Source of the DNA: Rhodospirillales bacterium
GTDB taxonomy: Bacteria > Pseudomonadota > Alphaproteobacteria > Rhodospirillales > JASLQF01
DNA length: 56,029 bases
Direction of reading: 5' to 3'
Assembly: GCA_030744625.1 (NCBI GenBank)
Contig: JASLQF010000009.1
Coordinates: forward strand, 1-56,029
Positions 26,853 to 33,930 of the stretch are shown here, in pieces. Position numbers and translations under genes: made by a program. Numbering within the stretch: position 1 is the first letter of the stretch; each line of letters opens with the position of its first letter. The notes under the pieces were generated by a model. That model saw only the letters and a program-made list of their open reading frames with translations, was not told where the DNA came from and made no database searches.

Positions 26853-27407
26853 ATGGACGCGCGTACGCTTTGCCTCGGTGTGCTCATGCTGGACGACGCC
26901 ACCGGATACGAGATCAAGAAATCCTTCGAGGAAGGGCCGTTTGCGCAGTTTTACCATTGCGGCTTCGGCTCCATATACCCGGCGCTCGGCAAGTTGCGCG
27001 CCGAGGGCCTGGTGACGTGCACGGAGCTGGCGCAGCAGGGCCGCCCCGGCAAGAAGGTCTACAGCATCACGCCGGCCGGCATCGACGCCCTGAAAGAGGC
27101 GGTGGCCCAGTCGCCGGCCGACGACAAGATCCGCTCCGAAACCCTGTTCATGTTCTTCTTCGCCGACCTCCTTGGCGAGGCGCGACGGCGCGCCATTTAC
27201 GACGGCTATCTGGACCACTACCGGGGCCTGCTGCAAAGCGTCCGCGAGCTCGACAACACCGGGGTTCCGCGGGGCCGGCTGTTCGTGCGCGGCTTCGGTC
27301 TGGCCATCTACGAGGCGGTCGTCCGCTACATGGAGGAACACGGCGATTTGGTGCTCGGCGGCGACGCGAGCGCCGAGCCGGAGCCCAGGCGCGGAGCCGC
27401 CGAATGA
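26853..27407 (+). CDS. PadR family transcriptional regulator
   Basis: A 184-residue winged-helix repressor. The PadR N-terminal domain runs from about 1-75 with LCLGVLMLDDATGYEIKKS, the recognition region YHCGFGSIYPALGKLRAEGLV and the wing GRPGKKVYSITPAG. The C-terminal helical domain (about 95-170) mediates dimerisation and ligand sensing. The start at 26853 has AAGGA eight bases upstream. The stop overlaps the adaptor gene by four bases (ATGA), making it the first gene of a regulator-adaptor-RND operon. The operator in front of it indicates autoregulation, presumably relieved by an exported compound. Confidence 0.92.
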   Translation: MDARTLCLGVLMLDDATGYEIKKSFEEGPFAQFYHCGFGSIYPALGKLRAEGLVTCTELAQQGRPGKKVYSITPAGIDALKEAVAQSPADDKIRSETLFMFFFADLLGEARRRAIYDGYLDHYRGLLQSVRELDNTGVPRGRLFVRGFGLAIYEAVVRYMEEHGDLVLGGDASAEPEPRRGAAE

Positions 27408-28522
27408 GACGCTCATACGTCATCGCCGCCGGCATCGCCATGGCGGTCACCGGCTGGATCCTGTCGGGCCAGGTGGGGGGGCGGCAATCGCCCGATACTG
27501 CGCCGGCCGCCGCCGCCGAGCCCGAGGCCAAGCTGCCCCAGGTGCGCGTCCGCCGGCTCGTCGCCGAGGAGCGTATCGGGGAACTCGTCCTCTTCGGGCG
27601 CACCGAGGCGGACCGAATGGTCAAGGTCAGGGCGGAAACCGCGGCGCCGGTGGCCAAGCTGGCCGTCGAAAAGGGCGGGCGGGTCGCCAAGGGCGACGTC
27701 ATCGCGCGCCTCGCCATGGACGACCGGCGCGCCCGCCTCGCCGAGGCCGAGGCCACCGTCGAGCAGTATCGCATCGCCTACCAGGCGGCCCTCGATCTGT
27801 CGAAGAAGTCCTTCCGCTCCAGGGTCAGCCTGGCCCAGGCCAAGGCCGAACTGGAGGCGGCCAAGGCGGCCCTCGAGCGCATCCGCCTCGATATCGAACA
27901 TACCGTCATCCGCGCCCCCTTCGGCGGCGTCGTCGACGACCTGCCCGTGGAGGTCGGTGACTATGTCAAGGTGGCCGACACGGTGGCCACCCTGATCGAC
28001 CTCGACCCCATCGTCGTCGTCGGCGAAGTCGGCGAGCGCGACGTGGCGCGGATCAGAACCGGCGGCGGCGCCCGCGTCCGTCTGGCCACCGGCGAGCGGC
28101 TTGTCGGCGCCGTGCGCTACATCTCCAAGATGGGCTCCACGGCGACGCGCACGTTTCGCGTCGAGGTCGCCATCGACAACCCGAAGGGCGCCGTCGCCGA
28201 GGGGGTGACCGCCGAGTTGAGGCTGCCGACGGAGCGCGTCAGCGCCCACCGCCTGTCACCGTCGGTGTTGACCCTGTCGGACGAAGGCGTGGTCGGCATC
28301 AAGAGCGTCGATGCCGACGGCCGGGTGGCCTTCCACCCTGTCCACATGATCGCCGACACGCCGGACGGCATCTGGCTGGGCGGATTGCCCGACCAGATTA
28401 CGGTGATCACCGTCGGCCAGGAGTACGTGCGCACCGGTCAACGGGTGCACCCGGTACCCGAGGAAGCCGGCGCCGAAAAGGGCCCCGTAAAGGGCAAAGG
28501 GAAGGGTGGAGGATCGTCGTGA
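27404..28522 (+). CDS. RND efflux periplasmic adaptor (membrane fusion protein)
   Basis: A 372-residue HlyD/AcrA-type adaptor. An N-terminal hydrophobic anchor or signal (about 5-22) is followed by a lipoyl-like half VKVRAETAAPVAKLAVEKGG, a short coiled-coil hairpin with AEAEATVEQYRIAYQAALDL, the second lipoyl half TVIRAPFGGVVDDLPVEVGD, and beta-barrel domains with ARVRLATGERLVG. The tail is Lys/Gly-rich. It overlaps padR at the start and the RND gene at the end by four bases each. No outer-membrane factor gene is adjacent, so a TolC-like channel must be supplied from elsewhere. Confidence 0.92.
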   Translation: MRRSYVIAAGIAMAVTGWILSGQVGGRQSPDTAPAAAAEPEAKLPQVRVRRLVAEERIGELVLFGRTEADRMVKVRAETAAPVAKLAVEKGGRVAKGDVIARLAMDDRRARLAEAEATVEQYRIAYQAALDLSKKSFRSRVSLAQAKAELEAAKAALERIRLDIEHTVIRAPFGGVVDDLPVEVGDYVKVADTVATLIDLDPIVVVGEVGERDVARIRTGGGARVRLATGERLVGAVRYISKMGSTATRTFRVEVAIDNPKGAVAEGVTAELRLPTERVSAHRLSPSVLTLSDEGVVGIKSVDADGRVAFHPVHMIADTPDGIWLGGLPDQITVITVGQEYVRTGQRVHPVPEEAGAEKGPVKGKGKGGGSS

Positions 28523-31500
28523 AGGGGCTCATCGATTCGGCCTTCGCGCGCTCGCGCACCATCATCTCCGTCCTCGTCCTGATTCTCGTCGCCGGCACCG
28601 TCGCCTACATCGAGATTCCCAAGGAATCCGACCCCGACATCAACATCCCCATCATCTACGTGGTGATGGAGCACGAAGGCATTTCGCCGGAGGACGCCGA
28701 GCGCCTGCTCGTCCGCCCCATGGAGCAGGAATTGCGTGCCATCGAAGGGGTCAAGGAAATGCGCTCCAGCGGCCGCGAGGGAAGCGGTTCGGTGACCTTG
28801 GAGTTCGAGGCCGGGTTCGACGCCGACACGGCCATGGACGATATGCGCGAGAAAGTCGACGTCGCCAAGGGCGAGCTGCCCGGCGAGAGCGAGGAACCCG
28901 AGCTCAACGAAATCAATTTCAGCCTGTTCCCGGTCATTCTGGTGGCGCTTTCGGGCAACGTTCCGGAGCGCACGCTCCTCAAGCTCGCACTCGGTCTGGA
29001 GGACGCCGTCGAAGGTATTTCCACGGTGCTCGAGGTGGAGATCGCCGGCGAGCGTGACGAAATGGTCGAGGTGCTCATCGACCCGGTGAAGGTGGAGAGC
29101 TACGGCATCGCGCCCCAGGACGCCATCGAAATCGTGCGCAACAGCAACCTGTTGGTGGCCGCCGGCGCCCAGGACACCGGCATGGGACGATTTTCTCTCA
29201 AGGTGCCGGGGCTGTTCGAGACCGTCCTCGACATCATGGCCCTGCCCGTCAAGGTCGACGGCGACGCCGTGGTCAGGCTGGGCGACGTCGGCGAGGTGCG
29301 CCGCACCTTCAAGGACCCCGGTTCGTTCGCCCGCTTCAACGGCCGTCCGACGCTGGCCCTCGAGGTCAAGAAGCGCACCGGAGAGAACATCATCGAAACC
29401 ATCGAGGCGGTGCGCCGGGTGGTCGAGGCCGAGCGCGCCGCCTGGGAGCCGGGGGTCCGCGACGCCGTGCACGTCGCCTACTCCCAGGACAAGTCCGACG
29501 ACATCCGCACCATGCTGAAGGATTTGCAGAACAACGTCATCAGCGCCGTCATCCTGGTCATGATCGTCGTCGTCGCGGCGCTTGGCCTGCGCACCGCGGG
29601 TCTCGTCGGGATCGCCATCCCGGGCTCGTTCCTCACCGGCATACTGGTGTTGTCGGCGCTTGGCCTGACCATCAACATCGTGGTCCTGTTCTCGCTGATC
29701 CTCGCCGTCGGCATGCTGGTCGACGGCGCCATCGTGGTCACCGAATACGCCGACCGCAAGATGGCCGAGGGCGAGCCGCGCCGCCTCGCCTACGGGCTCG
29801 CCGCCAAGCGCATGGCGTGGCCGATCATCGCCTCCACGGCGACCACGCTGGCGGCGTTCCTGCCCCTCGTCTTCTGGCCCGGCGTGGTCGGCGAGTTCAT
29901 GAAGTTCCTGCCCATCACGCTGCTGGCGACCCTGTCGGCGTCGCTCCTCATGGCGCTTGTCTTCGTGCCCACGTTGGGATCCTTCGTAGGGCGGCCGGGA
30001 GCGGCGGATTCCGCCACCATGCGCGTCCTCGCCGCCGGCCAGTCGAGCCAGAATCTCCTCGCCCTCGGCGGCTTCACCGGGGCCTACATGCGCCTCCTCG
30101 GCCTGGCGTTGCGCCATCCGGCCAAGGTGCTGGCGCTTGCCGTCTTTCTGCTGGTCGGCATTCAGGTGGTCTACGCCAACTACGGCAAGGGGATCGAGTT
30201 CTTCCCCGACATCGAGCCCGACCTCGCCAAGGTCCAGGTCAAGGCGCGCGGCAACCTGTCCATTCACGAGAAGGACTCCCTCATGCGCGAGGTCGAGGAG
30301 CGCATCCTGGGCATGGGCGAGTTCGAGACGGTCTACGCGCGGACCGGCCGCCAACGCAACAGCCGCGAGGCCGAGGACATCATCGGCACCATTTCGCTCG
30401 AATTCATCGATTGGAAGATACGGCGCCCGGCCAAGGAAATCCTGGCCGAGGTCCAGGAGAGGACCCGGGACCTGTCCGGCATACTCGTCGATCTGCGCGA
30501 ACAAGAGCACGGGCCGCCCATCGGCAAGCCCATCCAGCTGCAACTGACGTCGCGCTACCCCGAGCTGCTGGCGCCGGCGATGGCCAGGATCAGGCGGGGG
30601 CTGGAGGGAATCGACGGCCTCGTCGGCATCGAGGACAGCCGTCCGTTGCCGGGCATCGACTGGGAGCTCGAGATCGACCGCGCCCAGGCCGCCAAGTTCG
30701 GCGTCGACGTGAACCTCCTGGGCAGCGCCATCCGCATGGCCAGCACCGGCATCAAGCTCGGCGAATACCGCCCCGACGACAGCGACGACGAGATCGACAT
30801 CCGGGCGCGCTATCCGCGGCCCTACCGGACCATCGAGCAACTGGACAACATCCGCATCAACACCGGGCGGGGCCGCGTCCCCATCAGCAACTTCGTGACG
30901 CGCGTCGCCAAGCCCCGGGTGGCGAGCGTCGAGCGCGTCGACGGCAAGCGCGTCATGACCATCAAGTCCGACATCACCGAGGGGGTGCTCGCCGACGACA
31001 AGGTGCGCCAGGTACAGGCGTGGCTGGAGGGTGCCGCCATCGACCCCCGCGTCGAGATCGCCTTCAAGGGCGAGGACGAGGAGCAGAGGAAGGCCGAGGC
31101 CTTCCTCGGCAAGGCCTTCACCGTGGCGCTGTTCATCATGGCCATCATCCTGGTCACCCAGTTCAACAGCTTCTATTCGGCGCTGCTCATCCTCACCGCC
31201 GTGGTCATGTCGACCATCGGCGTCTTCATCGGCCTGCTTGTCACCGGCCAACCGTTTGGCATCGTCATGGGCGGTATCGGGGTCATCGCCCTGGCCGGCA
31301 TCGTGGTCAACAACAACATCGTGCTCATCGACACCTACGACCGCCTGGAGAAAACGGCGTCGTCGGCCGGCGAGGCCATCCTGCGCACTGGTTGTCAGCG
31401 CCTGCGTCCCGTCCTCCTGACCACGCTGACCACCATGCTCGGTCTGACCCCCATGGTGTTCGGCGTCAACATCGACTTCGTGACCCGCGAAATCGCCGTC

Positions 31501-31683
31501 GGCGCCCCCTCCAGCCAGTGGTGGACGCAGATCGCCACGGCCATCGTCTTCGGCCTCGGCTTCGCCACCGCGCTCACCCTGGTGGTGACGCCGAGCGCCC
31601 TCATGGTGCGCGCCAACGTCCGCGCCTGGCGCCGCCGGCGGGCCGGCAAAGTGGCGCCCGGCGGTGTCGAGGCGGCGCCCTAA
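28519..31683 (+). CDS. RND efflux transporter permease
   Basis: A 1054-residue inner-membrane proton-driven exporter with the standard twelve-helix, two-large-loop architecture. The start is GTG at 28519, overlapping the adaptor stop, with GGTGGAGG upstream. The TM4 motif is GMLVDGAIVVTEYADR with Asp402; the second Asp found in AcrB is Gly here, a pattern seen in a subset of RND pumps. The C-terminal half has NNNIVLIDTYDRLEKT and LTTLTTMLGLTPMVFG. Part of the PadR-regulated operon; substrate unknown. Confidence 0.95.
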   Translation: MKGLIDSAFARSRTIISVLVLILVAGTVAYIEIPKESDPDINIPIIYVVMEHEGISPEDAERLLVRPMEQELRAIEGVKEMRSSGREGSGSVTLEFEAGFDADTAMDDMREKVDVAKGELPGESEEPELNEINFSLFPVILVALSGNVPERTLLKLALGLEDAVEGISTVLEVEIAGERDEMVEVLIDPVKVESYGIAPQDAIEIVRNSNLLVAAGAQDTGMGRFSLKVPGLFETVLDIMALPVKVDGDAVVRLGDVGEVRRTFKDPGSFARFNGRPTLALEVKKRTGENIIETIEAVRRVVEAERAAWEPGVRDAVHVAYSQDKSDDIRTMLKDLQNNVISAVILVMIVVVAALGLRTAGLVGIAIPGSFLTGILVLSALGLTINIVVLFSLILAVGMLVDGAIVVTEYADRKMAEGEPRRLAYGLAAKRMAWPIIASTATTLAAFLPLVFWPGVVGEFMKFLPITLLATLSASLLMALVFVPTLGSFVGRPGAADSATMRVLAAGQSSQNLLALGGFTGAYMRLLGLALRHPAKVLALAVFLLVGIQVVYANYGKGIEFFPDIEPDLAKVQVKARGNLSIHEKDSLMREVEERILGMGEFETVYARTGRQRNSREAEDIIGTISLEFIDWKIRRPAKEILAEVQERTRDLSGILVDLREQEHGPPIGKPIQLQLTSRYPELLAPAMARIRRGLEGIDGLVGIEDSRPLPGIDWELEIDRAQAAKFGVDVNLLGSAIRMASTGIKLGEYRPDDSDDEIDIRARYPRPYRTIEQLDNIRINTGRGRVPISNFVTRVAKPRVASVERVDGKRVMTIKSDITEGVLADDKVRQVQAWLEGAAIDPRVEIAFKGEDEEQRKAEAFLGKAFTVALFIMAIILVTQFNSFYSALLILTAVVMSTIGVFIGLLVTGQPFGIVMGGIGVIALAGIVVNNNIVLIDTYDRLEKTASSAGEAILRTGCQRLRPVLLTTLTTMLGLTPMVFGVNIDFVTREIAVGAPSSQWWTQIATAIVFGLGFATALTLVVTPSALMVRANVRAWRRRRAGKVAPGGVEAAP

Positions 31684-31686
31684 GTC

Positions 31687-32502
31687 TCAGCCGCCGGCCG
31701 CCTCGCCGTCGTCGTCTTTCTCCCCGTCGTCCCGGTCGAGCAGCGCTTCGGCCTTCGTTTGCAGGCCGCGGTAGGAGCGCACGGCGAAGGGAATGCCGAT
31801 GATGTAGACGAAGATCACGGCGGTCAGCGTCGCCCACGGCGCGCCGACGATGGAAGCGACGAGCAGGCCGACGAACAGCATGGTCGGCAACACCCATTGG
31901 TGGGGCACGCGGAACGACTTGAAGGCGTACGTGGGGATGCGGCTGACCAACAGCCCCGAGACGACGATGAGGAAGGCCCCCACCACCGCCGGCTCGCGGA
32001 AGAAGGCGTCTCCCGCCTGGAAGGACAGGATCATCGGCAGCAGCACCAGGCCGGCCCCGGCCGGCGCCGGAACGCCGCTGAAATAATTGTGCGCCCAGGA
32101 AGGCCGGTCGGGCTCCTCGAGGGCGGTGTTGAAGCGCGCCAGGCGGAGCGCGCAGCATACGCTGAACAACAGCACCAGCACCCATCCGAAGTTGCCGGCG
32201 TCCTTCATGCTCCACAGGTACAGCATGACCGAGGGCGCCACGCCGAAACAGATGAAGTCGGAAAGCGAATCGAGCTCGGCGCCGAACTTGCTGGTGCCCT
32301 TGAGCATGCGGGCGATGCGCCCGTCGAGGGCGTCGAGGATGGCGGCGGCGGTGATGGCGACGACCGCCGGTTTCCACTGGTCCTGCAGGCCGAAGCGCAC
32401 CGCCGTCATGCCGGCCGAGAGCGCCAGCATGGTGAGGATGTTGGGGATCATCCGGTTGAAGGGAAGTCCCTTGAGGCGGCGGCGGCGGCGAATGCGGGCC
32501 AT
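31687..32502 (-). CDS. pssA: CDP-diacylglycerol-serine O-phosphatidyltransferase
   Basis: An inner-membrane CDP-alcohol phosphatidyltransferase making phosphatidylserine. The signature D-G-x2-A-R-x8-G-x3-D-x3-D is present in LDGRIARMLKGTSKFGAELD followed by SLSD. The 271 residues contain about seven to eight hydrophobic segments, an N-terminal Arg cluster, and an acidic C-terminal tail. Adjacent psd on the same strand, nine bases upstream, makes phosphatidylserine the near-certain product. It converges with the RND gene with a three-base gap. Confidence 0.93.
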   Translation of the reverse strand: MARIRRRRRLKGLPFNRMIPNILTMLALSAGMTAVRFGLQDQWKPAVVAITAAAILDALDGRIARMLKGTSKFGAELDSLSDFICFGVAPSVMLYLWSMKDAGNFGWVLVLLFSVCCALRLARFNTALEEPDRPSWAHNYFSGVPAPAGAGLVLLPMILSFQAGDAFFREPAVVGAFLIVVSGLLVSRIPTYAFKSFRVPHQWVLPTMLFVGLLVASIVGAPWATLTAVIFVYIIGIPFAVRSYRGLQTKAEALLDRDDGEKDDDGEAAGG

Positions 32503-32511
32503 GGGTTGTTC

Positions 32512-33198
32512 CTAACGCACCTGGCCGGGGCGCGCCGCTTCCTGGGCGCGCATGTCGGCGATCACCGTCTCGCCGGCGATGGCCCTTTGGCCGACGGCGA
32601 CCAGAGGCGCCACGCCCTTCGGCAGGTAGACGTCGACCCGGCTGCCGAAGCGGATGATGCCGAGGCGTTGGCCGGCGCGCACCGCTTGCCCTTCGGAAAG
32701 CGTGCACAGGATGCGCCGGGCGACGAGGCCGGCGATCTGCACGCAAGCCACGTCGGTGCCGTCGGCCAGGGTCAGGCGCAGGCCGTGGCGTTCGTTGAAC
32801 TCGCTGGCCTTGTCGAGGGAGGCATTGAAGAACCTGCCCGGCCGGTACGACATCCGCGTGACCTTGCCGTCGGAGGGCACCCGGTTGACGTGCACGTCGA
32901 AGACGTTCATGAAAACGCAGACCCGGGGGCGGGCCTCGGCGCCCATCTCCAGCTCGGCCGGGGGCACCGCCTCGTCGACGGCCTGCACGCGGCCGTCGGC
33001 CGCACTCACCACCAGTCCCTCGCGCACCGGCGTCACCCGGGCCGGGTCGCGGAAGAAGTAGACGCACCACGCCGTCACCACGAAGCCGGCCACGCCGAGC
33101 GGCCAGGCCACGAAGGAGAGGCCGACGGCGGCGGCGGCGAACAAGCCGATGAACGGCCAGCCGGCGCGGTGGACGGGGACGAAGACCGTATCAAGCAA
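32512..33198 (-). CDS. psd: Phosphatidylserine decarboxylase proenzyme
   Basis: A 228-residue short-form decarboxylase that converts phosphatidylserine to phosphatidylethanolamine. The C-terminal RFGSRVDVYLP contains the Gly-Ser self-cleavage site that generates the pyruvoyl group. The N-terminal half has two hydrophobic segments (about 12-45), then VVSAADGRVQAVDEA and the core VCVFMNVFDVHVNRVP with the catalytic histidine. It is the first gene of psd-pssA. Length and motifs match the archaeal/alphaproteobacterial PSD subgroup. Confidence 0.94.
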   Translation of the reverse strand: MLDTVFVPVHRAGWPFIGLFAAAAVGLSFVAWPLGVAGFVVTAWCVYFFRDPARVTPVREGLVVSAADGRVQAVDEAVPPAELEMGAEARPRVCVFMNVFDVHVNRVPSDGKVTRMSYRPGRFFNASLDKASEFNERHGLRLTLADGTDVACVQIAGLVARRILCTLSEGQAVRAGQRLGIIRFGSRVDVYLPKGVAPLVAVGQRAIAGETVIADMRAQEAARPGQVR

Positions 33199-33372
33199 GG
33201 CAAATCCCTTCGTGGCGAATGCCGGCGGGCGGAGGCCCCGGCATTCTAGAGTGCGATCGTTTTAATGTGACACAATTTGCGGCGTCAATCGTCCTCCAAG
33301 ACTTTAGTGCGCGGAAATTGCTTGACAATTCCCCAGGCGCGCCCGTCACGCACCTGTGGCCGGCCATCTCGG

Positions 33373-33403
33373 ATGATGACATTTTGTCAGCATTTGTCAT
33401 CAT
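33373..33403. repeat. Inverted repeat ATGATGACA / TGTCATCAT
   Basis: Nine-base arms at 33373-33381 and 33395-33403 are exactly complementary, with a 13-base spacer that itself contains TTGTCA. It could be an operator or a hairpin in the psd leader. Confidence 0.6.
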
Positions 33404-33598
33404 TCCTGCGATTCGCCAACGGCGGCGGCGCCCGAAAAAGAGGCGTAGGAGTGGTGTAACGCCCTCTGGCGGGGGGGTAGGGGCCTTTCGCGGGGGGAAA
33501 TAGGCACGTCGCGGGGGCCGGGCATGAGGGTCATTCCTGGGTTCGAGACAAACAGGAATAAAGATCACGGAATGGGTGGAATGTCAAGAACAAAGAGG

Positions 33599-33630
33599 GA
33601 ACATCGAATATTGAGAACATCGAATATTGA
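33599..33630. repeat. Tandem direct repeat, two 16-bp units
   Basis: The unit GAACATCGAATATTGA occurs twice head-to-tail with no mismatch (33599-33614, 33615-33630). Each unit contains an AATATT palindrome. The position, about 300 bases upstream of the FecR/RTX gene, suits a regulator-binding array. Confidence 0.8.
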
Positions 33631-33930
33631 TATGGCGACCGCCGCGATGCCCTTGACAGTGGCGGAAACCGGGGATTCCGGGGGCCTTGATACCGGTCAA
33701 GGAAAATTGGCCGGAAACCGCGTATAATGCGCTAAAATTGGGCCCGCGAGAGAAGCCCGGAATGGTGCGCTAAGCGACGAAATCAAATGGGCCCGCCGGC
33801 CGATGTTCGGTGAGGCGAGTTTACTTAGGCAGATAATCCCGGGAAGGGAGCGGAGCGTGTCCCCACCATGGGTGGGAAGCGCCGATCGCGCCGTTGGCCG
33901 TTGCAAGGCCGATTGAAACGGAGAAAGACC

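Larger units (their letters stand above)
33199..33930. other. 732-bp intergenic region with repeats and possible promoters
   Basis: No convincing gene lies here. It holds an inverted repeat (33373-33403), a tandem 16-bp repeat (33599-33630), a TTGACA at 33653-33658 and a perfect TATAAT at 33723-33728, but the two boxes do not form one correctly spaced promoter. Poly-G and purine-rich stretches occur at 33470-33500. The region is AT-richer in places than the coding DNA around it. It should contain the psd promoter (leftward) and that of the FecR/RTX gene (rightward). Confidence 0.5.

Noticed and set aside
26870-28522. N-terminally extended adaptor frame running through padR
   Set aside because: The extension is Arg-rich out-of-frame reading of padR; the adaptor has a proper start at 27404 with a membrane anchor and ATGA coupling.
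33653-33728. TTGACA at 33653 and TATAAT at 33723 as one promoter for the FecR/RTX gene
   Set aside because: They are 64 bases apart, so they cannot form one sigma-70 promoter; each may belong to a different weak promoter.
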